The notes beneath the pieces are model-generated. The model made no database searches and was not told the origin of the DNA. It worked only from the letters and a program-made list of their open reading frames with translations. The position numbers were made by a program, and so were the translations under genes. A DNA stretch of 64,000 bases from Imbricaverruca yamaguchii (Eukaryota > Arthropoda > Thecostraca > Neoverrucidae). The stretch spans positions 176,501 through 240,500 of the forward strand of contig JAOTOL010001437.1 in assembly GCA_034440575.1 (NCBI GenBank). The letters are read 5' to 3'. Below are positions 26,701 through 40,300 of this stretch, in pieces (the first letter of the stretch is position 1; each line of letters opens with the position of its first letter).

Positions 26701-29700
26701 AACGCAGATGGATCAGACAGGAACATATATTGAAACAGGTAAAGCCACGTCTGGTGACATGACCCTCGTCTTTCAAGCAGTCGGGGATGGGCTAGATGTT
26801 CCTATGTCGCCTTATAATTGGACGCACATTAGCCACTGATAAATATATATTGTGTGACGTGTAGAGACCTAGGTGTCATGGACTTAGTGCCTCCTTGACC
26901 GTGCACGATGTTTGGTAACGTGCCCAAGATATGTAAGAGAGAGGAGACTTATGTTGACACCATCAACCTATTCGCACGTAACTCGGTCACGTTAGTCCGA
27001 TGTCACTAGAGACGGTCTCCGACACCGTGTGTTGTATTGTACAGTGATCAGTTGGCCGTCCCCGGGACCAGTTGTGTTGTGATGGCCCGGTCTCCGACAC
27101 CACACCGTGTGCCGTGTCTGCCCGGTCTCCGACACCGAGCTGTGTGCCGTGTCTGCCCGGTCTCCGACACCGAGCTGTGTGTCGTGTTTGCCCGGTCTCC
27201 GACACCGAGCTGTGTGCCGTGTCTGCCCGGTCTCCGACACCGCGTTGTGTGTCGTGTCTGCCCGGTCTCCGACACCGAGCTGTGTGTCGTGTCTGCCCGG
27301 TCTCCGACACCGAGCTGTGTGCCGTGTCTGCCCGGTCTCCGACACCGAGCTGTGTGCCGTGTGTGCCCGGTCTCCGACACCGAGCTGTGTGCCGTGTGTG
27401 CCCGGTCTCCGACACCGAGCTGTGTGCCGTATGTACCCGGTCTCCGACACCGCGTTGTGTGCCGTGTTGGCCCGGTCTCCGGCACCGAGCTGTATGCCGT
27501 GTGTGCCTGATCTCCGACACCGCGTTGTGTGTCGTGTGTACCCGGTCTCGGACACCGTGCTGTGTGGCGTGTGCCCGGTCTCCGACATCACACTGTGTGC
27601 CGTGTCTGCCCGGTCTCCGACACCGAGCTGTGTGCCGTGTCTGCCCGGTCTCCGACACCGAGCTGTGTGCCGTGTCTGCCCGGTCTCCGACACCGCGCTG
27701 TGTGCCGTGTCTGCCCGGTCTCCGACACCGTGCTGTGTGCCGTGTGTGCCCGGTCTCCGACACCGCGTTGTGTGTCGTGTCTGCCCGGTCTCCGACACCG
27801 AGCTGTGTGTCGTGTCTGCCCGGTCTCCGACACCGCGTTGTGTGTCGTGTTGGCCCGGTCTCCGACACCGTGCTGTGTGCCGTGTCTGCCCGGTCTCCGA
27901 CACCACACTGTGTGCCGTGTTTGCCCGGTCTCCGACACCGAGCTGTGTGCCGTGTCTGCCCGGTCTCCGACACCGAGCTGTGTGCCGTGTCTGCCCGGTC
28001 TCCGACACCGAGCTGTGTGCCGTGTCTGCCCGGCCTCCGACACCGTGCTGTGTGCCGTGTGTGCCCGGTCTCCGACACCGCGTTGTGTCGTGTGTGTCTA
28101 GCGTGTTGCCCTGTCTCCGACACCCGTTGTGTGTCGTGTCTGCCCGGTCTCCGACATCACACTGTGTGCCGTGTTTGCCCGGCCTCCGACACCGCGCTGT
28201 GTGCCGTGTCTGCCCTGTCTCCGACACCGCGTTGTGTGTCGTATGTGCCCGGTCTCCGACACCACGCTGTGTGCCGTGTTTGCCCGGTCTCCGACACCGT
28301 GCTGTGTACCGTGTCTGCCCGCCTTCAACACAACACTGGCGTACCGTCACGGCAGGTGATTGTGATCGGCGCCACCAACCGGCCCGACAGCGTCGACCCG
28401 GCCCTGCGTCGGCCCGGCCGCTTCGACCGCGAGTTCTACTTCCCGCTGCCGCCGCTGGAGGTCAGTGGTGTCGTCGCTGTTCCTCCCAGTCGCTCGCATG
28501 ACCTTGTACGGCGAGGCGACCGAGTGTATAACTCGAGGCGTTGACAGGACGACCGAAACCTGTACGTGTATGCTAGACTTGACAGATACTGGACATTTTG
28601 GGACCGAAATTCGGGGCCGGACAGCATGATGGAGCGAGTCTGGCAGGGTCCCGGCTAAAATGTCGGGACGGAAACTCAGGGTCGGCCGGGCTCATGCGGC
28701 CAAGTCTGGCGGGGGCTCAGCTATAATGAACTGATGCTCTGTTAAAAGACCAGCTGTTTAATTTGTGTTTGCCAAAAGACTTAGCTGGCAAAAACTTAGT
28801 TGGAAAAAAACATTACATTTTCCCTTGACGAGCTCCTTACTCCCAGGGGATGAGTTGTAAATATACCTACTAATGAAGATGTTTTATATTGACATGTGTT
28901 CGTGGCATCAGCGTAGTGGTTACAAGATAATTATTGGAACACAAGTATCCAAATTACTTACAATCTATTACATTAAGATACTCAATTACATAGATACTCA
29001 ATTACATATAATCTCTTACATTAAGATATCCAAGTACACAATCTATTATATTAAGAATAAGTAAAATTAGGAATATTAAGCTTTGATACGTTCATGATTT
29101 AGTAATGCGTATGCGAAATGCTGCACCATGTATGCAAGCATCATCCCAAACCAATACCAATTCAGATATACCAAGTAATATTCTTGAACCTTCGGGCTTT
29201 AGGATGCATCGACCGTGTTTAGCATATAGTTTCTTCAGCCTTCATGAGGCATGATAATCTGCTACAAAACTATAAAAGCAATATATCTAAATGGTCTGCC
29301 ATACTATGCTTCCCTGCGTCGCATTCGTCTTCAGCCTGCCTCTTAGAACGCATAGAATATAAAGATAGTACCTCTTAGAATATAAGACATAGTTCGTTGT
29401 GACTGAGATGCCTGGCTTGGTTAATCCATCAGGGCAGCCTTATGTACTGATTTGATTTTGCTAACTGCCGATGTATGTGTAATGGTCATACTGTATAAGG
29501 ATGCAGTTAGCATGTTCGTACAGTTATTGGAAGAGCGTGTAATCCCGTGAGCAGATGCTGCGTACCCCTCCACCGTATGGCTCTGACCCAGTGTTGTGCA
29601 CCAGTCCCGGGAGCAGATCCTGCGTATCCAGCTGGCGGCGTGGCGGCCGCCCGTGCTGGACGCCACCGTGTGCTGGCTGGCCCGCCAGACGGCCGGCTAC

Positions 29701-31326
29701 TGCGGTGCCGACCTCAAGCACCTCGTCACTGAAGCTGTGCTGCACGCGCTGCGCGAGCGGTACCCGCAGATCTACCGCAGCAAGCAGCGTCTGCTGATAG
29801 ACGTCGACTCCATTCAGGTGCGGTCCGCGCAGAGGCGCCGACATTGTCATGCCGCCGACTCGATACATTATCATACCGCCGACTCGATACAGGTGCGGCC
29901 CGCGCAGAGGCGCCGACTCGATACATTATCATACCGCCGACTCGATGCAGGTGCGGCCCGCGCAGAGGAGCCGACTCGATACATTATCATACCGCCGACT
30001 CGATACAGGTGCGGCCCGCGCAGAGGCGCCGACTCGATACATTATCGTACCGCCGACTCGATACATTATCATACCGCCGACTCGATACAGGTGCGGCCCG
30101 CGCAGAGGCGCCGACTCGATACATTATCATACCGCCGACTCGATACAGGTGCGGCCCGCGCAGAGGCGCCGACTCGATACATTATCATACCGCCGACTCG
30201 ATGCAGGTGCGGCCCGCGCAGAGGAGCCGACTCGATACATTATCATACCGCCGACTCGATACAGATGCGGCCCGCGCAGAGGCGCCGACTCGATACATTA
30301 TCATACCGCCGACTCGATACAGGTGCGGCCCGCGCAGAGGCGCCGACTCGATACATTATCATACCGCCGACTCGATACAGATGCGGACCGCGCAGAGGCG
30401 CCGACTCGATACATTATCGTACCGCCGACTCGATACATTATCATACCGCCGACTCGATACAGGTGCGGCCCGCGCAGAGGCGCCGACTCGATATATTATC
30501 ATACCGCCGACTCGATACAGATGCGGCCCGCGCAGAGGCGCCGACTCGATACATTATCATACCGCCGACTCGATACATTATCATACCGCCGACTCGATAC
30601 AGGTGCGGCCCGCGCAGAGGCGCCGACTCGATACATTATCATACCGCCGACTCGATACAGGTGCGGCCCGCGCAGATGCGCCGACTCGATACATTATCAT
30701 ACCGCCGACTCGATACAGGTGCGGCCCGCGCAGAGGCGCCGACTCGATATATTATCATACCGCCGACTCGATACTTACGTTGCCCATGTCTGACGTGCTG
30801 CAGGCTGCAGACATACTCCGGTAGATATTGTCTTTCGGAAGTGCACTCCAGAAAAGTGTGATGCAGTTGATCAAGTGGTTGTAAGTGTAGCATGCTGCGC
30901 CAACACTGGCTGGATGACTTCCTAACACATCCCACGTGGTTGTTCAGGTGTGGTCTGATACGGTGCTCCACGGGTAGAAATTGTATGTGCAGGAACCGAG
31001 GCAGTAGCAGAGCGAATGTTAGTTTGTTTTAACCCACCAAGCACACAATTACTTCGGAAATCATAAATCAAATTCAGAGGCACATCACAGTGAAGTATCT
31101 GGCCCGGACCGGCCCGGGCCTGGTTGGACCGGCTGGGGAAGGCTGGAGACGACCGTCATGACCCGGGCCACCCATCACGGCCTGAGCTGTGACGTCACGT
31201 CTTTGAAAACTTGTTACAGCTTTTCAAGTCTTTTTGTTGGGGGGGGTGGTTAAGGGGGGGAAGGGTAGGCCTTCTCACCCCCCAAAAATCCCCCCCCCCC
31301 CCCCCGGAAAAAAAGGAAAAAAAAAA

Positions 31327-31359
<33 letters not shown>

Positions 31360-34300
31360 CCTGCAGTCAGATTCCAACCTAGTTTTATTTTTAACGGTTT
31401 TCACGGCGCTACCCAACCACGCGCAGTCAATGCGCTCTTAAGCCGAAATAATAAATCGATTAGTCATCGGCGTTCACCTCAATAATGCCTTTCGAGTGCG
31501 TGCATCGAAAAGAACCTGCGCGACAGAACCAGGTCGGCGACGGTCCTGCGCTGATGAACAGGCGGTCCAGCGCTATTCAACGTTATTCGGTTGCGGCCCG
31601 GCCGTCTTTGGCTTTCTGGTGACCGTCTAGGCGCCGGATATGTGTTCTCTTGCCGACACCTATTGCTCGTCACACTCGCCACACGAATAATGGCCCGTTC
31701 GGCCCCTCCTCCCTCCATATGACACTTTCTACTGGTGATAGGCATTCTTGAGTAGGGAAACTAAGACCACTATTTAGAAATACTTGGGACAGTTTTTCTG
31801 AGTTGAGAGCCCCAATGCGCATATTCGTTTGAGTGAACAAAACAATCTGTTTGATCTACTGGCCAGTTAGTATAGCACACCTTTTGTTCAAAACTCTTGT
31901 GCGACCGCGTGACGTGACGTGTGCTCAGGTTCTGCCCGGCCACTTCCGAGCGGCGATGGGCCGGATGACGCCGGCCGGCCAGCGGGACAGGACCGAGGAG
32001 CGCCGCCTGCTGCCGGCCGCCGTCCGGCCGCTGCTGACGGCGCCACTGGCAGCGGCACGCGCTGCACTCTGCGTCGCCTTCCCGTTCGGCTACAAACGCG
32101 CCACCGAGCTGAGGTGACGTGCTGAGTTGGTCTACGGCCGCCGCTGGCTCCACTGGTGGCTGACGCTTCGGCAGCTCATTCGCTGCGCTGGCAACACAGG
32201 CGGCTCACCTCTCAATGGTCTGATCGCCTGTTGCGAGCCGTCACGGGCACAGGGTTAAAATAGTGGTTTTTCGTTAGGCGTGAGATGTCGAAACGGGCGC
32301 AGAAGGATGTCGAAATTTGTCATGGAATTGGCGTCAATTAAAATGTTTAAAAAAAAATGTTTTTCAGACTCAAATTTGAGCCAATGGCGTAGGTACTTAC
32401 GATTATACATTTGTCACTTGCTTTGAGATTTATAAGTTAGGAAGAGCTATATTCGGAACAGGGAGAAAATTATCTATGCTATAAACTGGTACCGTACACC
32501 GCATCACATCATAGTTAAACTCTTTACCAGAAATTGCGTTGCGAAATGTTCGTGTATCACTATTCCTTATTGGGAGCATTAGCATGGCAATTATATGCGA
32601 GATACTGTTAGGAAGGAGACACGATGACTTCATAAGTACTCATCATGGAACAGGATGTCGATTCTTCTTGGAGAAGGATGGTGATTGCGTGTTCATAAAG
32701 TGGAATTTTCCAGCCTATTTAACGAACAATTTATCACTGCACAGGCACGCACATGGAACAATTTGACCAAATAAAGGCGATGCATTAGGTAGTGAGGCTC
32801 AATAAGTTGTGATCGAAGAACTCAACTTTTCCCTTCCTCAGTACTTTACTCCGGATGCCGTGTGTGCGGGGGATTAGTGTACGGCTTCCCTGACGTTGAC
32901 CGCCACGGTGTGGGCAGAGTGCTCGGCTGTGTGGCCTGTGTTCAGATGTGCTGTGTTGGCCCGCTGCTGACTGGCTGTGTGGCCTGTGTTCAGATGTGCT
33001 GTGTTGGCCCGCTGCTGACTGTGGCTGTGTGGCCTGTGTTCAGATGTGTTGTGTTGGTGCGCTGCTGACTGACTGTGGCGTGTGGCCTGTGTTCAGATGT
33101 GCTGTGTTGGTCCGCTGCTGACTGTGTGGCCTGTGTTTTAATGTGTTGTGTTGGCCCGCTGCCGACTGTGGCTGTGTGGCCTGTGTTCCGATGTGCTGTG
33201 TTGGTCCGCTGCTGACTGTGACTGTGGCTGTGTGACCTGTGTTCCGATGTGCTGTGTTGGTCCGCTGCTGACTGTGGCTGTGTGGCCTGTGTTCCGATGT
33301 GCTGTGTTGGTCCGCTGCTGACTGTGACTGTGGCTGTGTTGCCTGTGTTCCGATGTGCTGTGTTGGCCCGCTGCTGACTGTGGCTGTGTGGCCTGTGTTC
33401 AGATGTGTTGTGTTGGTGCGCTGCTGACTGACTGTGGCTGTGTGGCCTGTGTTCAGATGTGCTGTGTTGGTCCGCTGCCGACTGTGACTGTGGCTGTGTG
33501 GCCTGTGTTCCGATGTGCTGTGTTGGTCCGCTGCTGACTGTGACTGTGGCTGTGTGGCCTGTGTTCCGATGTGTTGTGTTGGCCCGCTGCCGACTGTGAC
33601 TGTGGCTGTGTGGCCTGTGTTCAGATGTGCTGTGTTGGTCCGCTGCTGACTGTGTGGCCTGTGTTTTAATGTGTTGTGTTGGTCCGCTGCCGACTGTGGC
33701 TGTGTGGCCTGTGTTCCGATGTGCTGTGTTGGCCCGCTGCCGACTGTGACTGTGGCTGTGTGGCCTGTGTTTTAATGTGTTGTGTTGGCCCGCTGCCGAC
33801 TGTGGCTGTGTGGCCTGTGTTCCGATGTGCTGTGTTGGCCCACTGTTGGCTGTGACTGTGGCTGTGTGGCCTGTGTTCCAATGTGCTGTGTTGGCCCGGT
33901 GCCGACTGTGACTGTGGCTGTGTGGCCTGTGTTCCGATGTGCTGTGTTGGCCCGCTGCCGACTGTGACTGTGGCTGTGTGGCCTGTGTTCCGATGTGTTG
34001 TGTTGGCCCGCTGCCGACTGTGACTGTGGCTGTGTGGCCTGTGTTCCGATGTGTTGTGTTGGCCCGCTGCCGACTGTGACTGTGGCTGTGTGGCCTGTGT
34101 TCAGATGTGCTGTGTTGGCCCGCTGCTGACTGTGACTGTGTGGCCTGTGTTCCGATGTGTTGTGTTGGCCCGCTGCCGACTGTGAACTGTGGCTGTGTGT
34201 GTGCCGGCAGCCGGTCGGACGCCTACATGCCGCGCATGCTGCTGGCCGGCCGGCAGGGACAGTGCCACACCGAGTACCTGGCGCCCGCCCTGCTCTACGG

Positions 34301-37300
34301 ACTGGAGAACGTGCGCGTGTTCACCTTCAACGCGTTCGCTCTGCACGCGACCGGCACCGAGCCGCTGCAGGCGCTAGCCCAGGTGAGGCGTGGGGCGCAT
34401 CAGCGCGCCCTTGGGTCGCCGCCCTCAGCGTCAGATGGGGCGCGTGTCGAGCTGTAGCTGCTCCCGCACTAGAGAGTAGGCGGCGCGCCAGCTGACAGAG
34501 AGGATGCCGGTGGCAGTTGGTGACCCGCCGTGCTGACTCACCCGTCTGACCGGTGTCCGTGTGTGACCGGTGTCCGTGTCTGACCGGTGTCCGTGTCTGA
34601 CTGGTGTCCGTGTGTGACCGGTGTCCGTGTCTGACCGGTGTCCGTGTGTGGGCAGCTGCTGTCGGAGGCGGCGCGCAGTGTGCCGGCCGTGGTGTACCTG
34701 CCCCGGTTGGACAGTCTGTGGGTGTACCTGGCGGAGCGACTGGGCCTGCGGGAGCCCCTGCTCAACCTGCTGGACGACTTGCCGCGACGCTCGCCTCTGC
34801 TGCTGCTCGCCACCTGCAACCTGGCCGGTGACGACGGTCTGCCGCCGGAGGTCAGTGTCGGCCGCCGGAGGTCAGTGTCGGCCGCCGGAGGTCAGTGTCT
34901 GCCGCCGGAGGTCAGTGTCGGCCGCCGGAGGTCAGTGTCGGCCGCCGGAGGTCGTGTCGGCCGCCGAGGTCATGTCGGCCGCCGGAGTATGTGGCCGCCG
35001 GAGGTCTTGGCCGCCGAGTGTCGGCCGCCGGAGGTGTGTCGGCCGCCGGAGGTCGTGTCGGCCGCCGGAGGTCAGTGTCGGCCGCCGGAGGTCAGTGTCG
35101 GCCGCCGGAGGTCAGTGTCGGCCGCTGGAGGTCAGTGTCTGCCACCGGAGGTCATTGTCGGCCGCCGGAGGTCAGTGTCGGCCGCCGGAGGTCAGTGTCG
35201 GCCGCCGGAGGTCAGTGTCGGCCGCCGGAGGTCAGTGTCGGCCGCCGGAGGTCAGTGTCGGCCGCCGGAGGTCAGTGTCGGCCGCCGGAGGTCAGTGTCG
35301 GCCGCCGGAGGTCAGTGTCGGCCGCCGGAGGTCGTTGTCGGCCGCCGGAGGTCAGTGTCGGCCGCCGGAGGTCAGTGTCTGCCACCGGAGGTCAGTGTCG
35401 GCCGCCGGAGGTCAGTGTCGGCCGCCGGAGGTCAGTGTCGGCCGCCGGAGGTCAGTGTCTGCCACCGAAGGTCAGTGTCGGCCACCGGAGGTCAGTGTCG
35501 GCCGCCGGAGGTCAGTGTCGGCCGCCGGAGGTCAGTGTCGGCCGCCGGAGGTCAGTGTCGGCCGCCGGAGGTCAGTGTCGGCCGCTGGAGGTCAGTGTCG
35601 GCCGCTGGAGGTCGTTGTCAAGTCATGGCGTCGACAGTCGGAGAGCAGTCCTGATCAGTACCGTGTCGACAATCAGAGGTCATTGTGGGGTCATGGTATC
35701 AGAGTAAGAGGTGCATGCCTTGGGGCTTGCCTTCGGCAGTCAGGCCACTGTCTAAGCATGGTGGGAACAGTTGAAGGAGTAGGAAGAAAATGGGCACCAC
35801 AGCTGCTCTCGTTGAGTTCGCGCTAATATAATTAAGTTACAGATTGCATTGAGGTAACCTTAATTATGTTGGGAACAAAGTGAAAAATGATGCGTGGAAA
35901 AGGTTGTAAAAACGTATGTCTACCGCTGGTATAATCCGTGACTTGCAGTAGGAAGTTTTCTGAGCCTATGCATGTTTTATCACGATTGCGTGTGGAATAC
36001 AACACAAAATATTTTGGTTAACTTGCAAAAAGTGGGCCCAGATTACATGTACGCATGTCAGTGTCCTAAAGTTACTTTCACGTTAATGTGTGGAGAAGAA
36101 GTTGCTTGGGAATAGTGAAGATTGGAAGAAAATAAAGGATTGCAATACAAGGATTAAAAAGGGAATCCTTAAAAATTTATAGCACAAAATATTTTGGTTA
36201 ACTTGCAAAAAGTGGGCCCAGATGAAATACCACAAGTCCATTAACTGTACATTTATTTAATTTTTTACATGTACGCATGTAACACCGTAATTGCCTCCTG
36301 AGTTTCTACTGACCAAAGGCAGGTTTTGTTAACTGTCTCTGTACACCTCAGGTGGCCAATCTGTTCAGTGCAGCGCGTGGTCAGATTCACCTGGTGAACG
36401 ACCCCAAAGCCAAGGAGCGACACAAGCTATTCACGCGGCTCTTCCTGAAAACTGCCATCCTGCTCAAGAAGCGAAAGCAGAAGGAAGGTGAGCGCGGTGT
36501 TCTCGGAGTCGGCCTGGATTGGTGTTGTTTGCCGCTTGGTGTTTAACTTAGTGAGCTTGGATACAGATATGGGACCCCATTGCTCATACTTATAATTTGG
36601 TTTGGCAATGACTGGCACCACATCGCTTATTACCCACTAGTCGAGGAGGAGCTCCCCGTGTCCCCGCCGTATGGTGACCGTGGTGGTATGGTGGTCCGGT
36701 GTGACCCTCTATGATTCGGTGTGACCCGTTGTGGTCCGGTGTGACCCGCTATGGTCCGGTGTGACCCGCTGTGGTCTGGTGTGACCCGCTGTGGTCCGGT
36801 GTGACCAGTTGTGGTCCGGTGACTCCCGCTTTGGTCCGGTGTGACCCGCTGTGGTCCGGTGTGACCCGCTGTGGTCCGGTGTGACCCGCTATGGTCCGGT
36901 GTGACCCGCTGTGGTCCGGTGTGACCCGCTGTGGTCCGGTGTGACCCGCTGTGGTCCGGTGTGACCCGCTGTGGTCCGGTGTGACCCGCTGTGGTCCGGT
37001 GTGACCCGCTGTGGTCCGGTGTGACCCGCTGTGGTCCGGTTGGCAGTGGAGGAGGAGCTGCCTGTGGCGCCACCGCCGCCGCCTCGCCAGCTGAGTGAGG
37101 CGGAGCTGCGCAAAACGCACCGGCGCGAGGAGAGGCGGCTGGCCGAGCTGCGCATCTTCCTGCGCGAGATGTGTGGCAGACTCATACGGAACCGACAGTA
37201 AGTAGCCGACACTGTGTGTGTCGTAAAGCCACAGTCCAACCAATCCAATCGACCCAATCATTTGAACTTTTAACATGGGACCTTTTAGAGCTTACCCTGG

Positions 37301-40300
37301 CCTCTCTCCTCAATCCATTTGGGTCCACCCACTGCCTTCATGAATTATGCTCCCCCCCCCCATAATTTTCCTTAAGTAGTCAATGCACCTGCCTTATGCG
37401 ATATGGTGCATTTGGCAGGTGCTGACCCTTCTGAAGTGTAGCGAAATGACCAATTCAGTCGATGTGCCCTAAAGCCCCCTCACCCATCCCCTCCTGAAGT
37501 GTGCTGTTGCCCTGATCAGTCTGCTGTATTGCTGTTGTCATTGAGGGGCGCGGATGGCCGAATGGTTAAGGTGTTGAACTCTGGGTACCACAGGTCCCGG
37601 GTTGAACACTCACACCACTCGGGACATTTCCCAATCCGCGGCCCACCGACGAAAAAGTGTGGGCGGCGCCGTTAGCCGTGATCGTGTAAAAAGTGCGTCG
37701 AAAACCACCCAATAAGCAAACAAGCAGTAGTCGTCGACCTGTATCTGCTCTATTGGTCTGCTGTTGTATGACAGTAACTGTAGCGCCGTTGTTGTTGACT
37801 GGTGTTGTGTCCGTGTTGGCCCGGTACTGACTGGGCCGGGTGCGCCAGGTTTGAGCTGTTCCGACAGCCGGTGGATGAGGAGGACGCCCCAGACTACTAC
37901 AGTATTATCGAGCGGCCCATGGACCTGGACACCATCATGACACGCATCGACCAGCACAGGTCGGTCCGGTGGCAGCCATTGGTGTCAGCGTGGGCACAAC
38001 TACCGCACGCATCTCCACGGTTGGGTTTGCAGTTGGCAATCCTGGATTTGGAGAGTGCAATTGGCTGACCTTCGAATGCCAGGGAATGGGCGCTAAATGA
38101 CCTAGTAGTCGGCACGCCCTTAAACCCAAATAACCAATCAATCGAATGCCAGGGAGATATTCGCAACTTTCTTATCTGCTTCCGGGCAGGTACATAATTT
38201 GGACTTTTAATGCAAGAAGAATCAGGAGTAATGAATTGAAGATAAAAATTTATTTGACACCGTGGGGCACAGCCGCTGTTTTCTTTGATAACCAGATAGT
38301 GTGCATTCATATAGTCTGACAGCATCATTCATCTTTCCAGTGGGAAAAGGGAGAGCCCAACTTTCTGGACGAAATTATGTTCTTCATGACGGAAATCCAG
38401 GCTCTTTTCCAACTCTGGACATGTCACCTACCTACCAAATCTCGATGTGAAAAAGTTTGCCAAAAGCGAAAGTTCAGGGAAAAGTAGGTGCATCTCAAGT
38501 CATATATTTTCCTTTGTACGTACATATTTCCTCATTGTACGCTATAAGTTCAAGCCTGGCGATTAAGGTAGTATATGCAGTTTGCTAACCTGTAACCCTT
38601 GTAGTTTCAGGACATCAGTAGGTATGCACATGCGCTTGCGTGTAAGCATGCTAGTATATGGACGCATGTATGCATGCATGCATGTATGTATGCGTGATTC
38701 TTTGGTTGTCTATTAATATATAATATGACACCATGTTTTAATTTTGATGGCTCATCTTTGTATATGATGTCCAACTAAAGGTGAATCTGAACACTACGTA
38801 CGGTAGTCAGTGTGGTCACTGATCAGCATACCCCAGGTCGTTGACCGGTGCAGATCACGCTGCTGGAGAGCGTAGAGCAGACGTCTAACTTTCGTAGGTC
38901 AAGCAGATTTCCCGTCAACCCAAACTGTCGTCGGGAAGAGTGGGTTAGGCCATGCGGCTTTAGTGCTGGTGTCTGAAGAGTCCTGTCCTGCAGGTACGAG
39001 GCAGCGGAAGACTTTCTGGCAGACGTCGACCAGATATGCACCAACGCGCTCGAGTACAATCCCGACACCACCGAGATGGGCCGCGAGATCCGCCACCGCG
39101 CCTGCATGATGCGGGACCAGGTAATGCGTCGGCCCTGCTCCGTACTGCGGGACCAGGTAATGTGCTGCTGCTGCTGCTGCTCCGTACTGCGGGACCAGGT
39201 AATGTGCCGCCGCTGCTGCTGCTCCATACTGCGGGACCAGGTAATGTGCCACCGCTGCTGCTGCTCCGTACTGCGGGACCAGGTAATGTGCCGCCGCTGC
39301 TGCTGCTCCGTACTGCCTGACCAGGTAATGTGCTGCTGCTGCTCCATACTGCGGGACCAGGTAATGTGCCGCCGCTGCTGCTGCTCCGTACTGCGCGGCC
39401 AGGTAATGTGCCGCCGCTGCTGCTGCTCCATACTGCGGGACCAGGTAATGTGCCGCCGCCTCAACCAGTAATTGCTGCTGCTGCTCCATACTGCGGGACC
39501 AGGTAATGTGCCGCCGCTGCTGCTGCTCCGTACTGCGGGACCAGGTAATGTGCCGCCGCTGCTGCTGCTCCGTACTGCGCGGCCAGGTAATGTGCCGCCG
39601 CTGCTGCTGCTCCATACTGCGGGACCAGGTAATGTGCCCCCGCTGCTGCTGCTCCGTACTGCGGGACCAGGTAATGTGCCGCCGCTGCTGCTGCTCCATA
39701 CTGCGGGACCAGGTAATGTGCCGCCGCTGCTGCTGCTCCGTACTGCGGGACCAGGTAATGTGCCGCCGCTGCTGCTGCTCCATACTGCGCGGACCAGGTA
39801 ATGTGCCGCCGCTGCTGCTGCTCCGTACTGCGGGACCAGGTAATGTGCCGCCGCTGCTGCTGCTCCGTACTGCCGGACCAGGTAATGTGCTGCTGCTGCT
39901 CCATACTGCGGGACCAGGTAATGTGCCGCCGCTGCTGCTGCTCCATACTGCGGGACCAGGTAATGTGCCGCCGCTGCTGCTGCTCCATACTGCGGGACCA
40001 GGTAATGTGCCACCGCTGCTGCTGCTCCATACTGCGGGACCAGGTGATGTGCCGCCGCTGCTGCTGCTCCATACTGCGGGACCAGGTAATGTGCCACCGC
40101 TGCTGCTGCTCAATACTGCCGGACCAGGTAATCATAATTTAATTAGCAGATTGTTTTTTTTAATGCTCATCCAGGAATTCAAACTAAATTGCCTTTTTGT
40201 TCCTCGATTGCATGCAATTGTGCTGAATTTTCATTCGATCCCGTCCGCCGGGAAGTGACAGCCATGTCGTAGCGACCGGCCGTGATCCTATAATCCCATA

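Noticed and set aside
27075..28340. CRISPR-like regular array
   Set aside because: Contiguous tandem units without unique spacers, in a eukaryotic intron; it is a minisatellite.
26987..28544. Very long open frames (up to about 490 codons) on both strands
   Set aside because: They are read-through of the 35 bp minisatellite, open in several frames at once; no gene-like composition. Only the exon 11 part is coding.
29844..30824. Long open frames of 300-400 codons
   Set aside because: Produced by the 58 bp repeat array after exon 12; all frames repeat the same peptides.
34895..35707. Arg/Gly-rich open frames
   Set aside because: Translation of the 20 bp array in other frames.
38823..40135. 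400-codon frames on the minus strand with AAA or QQQ repeats
   Set aside because: Antisense of the 42 bp array; no start context or homologue.
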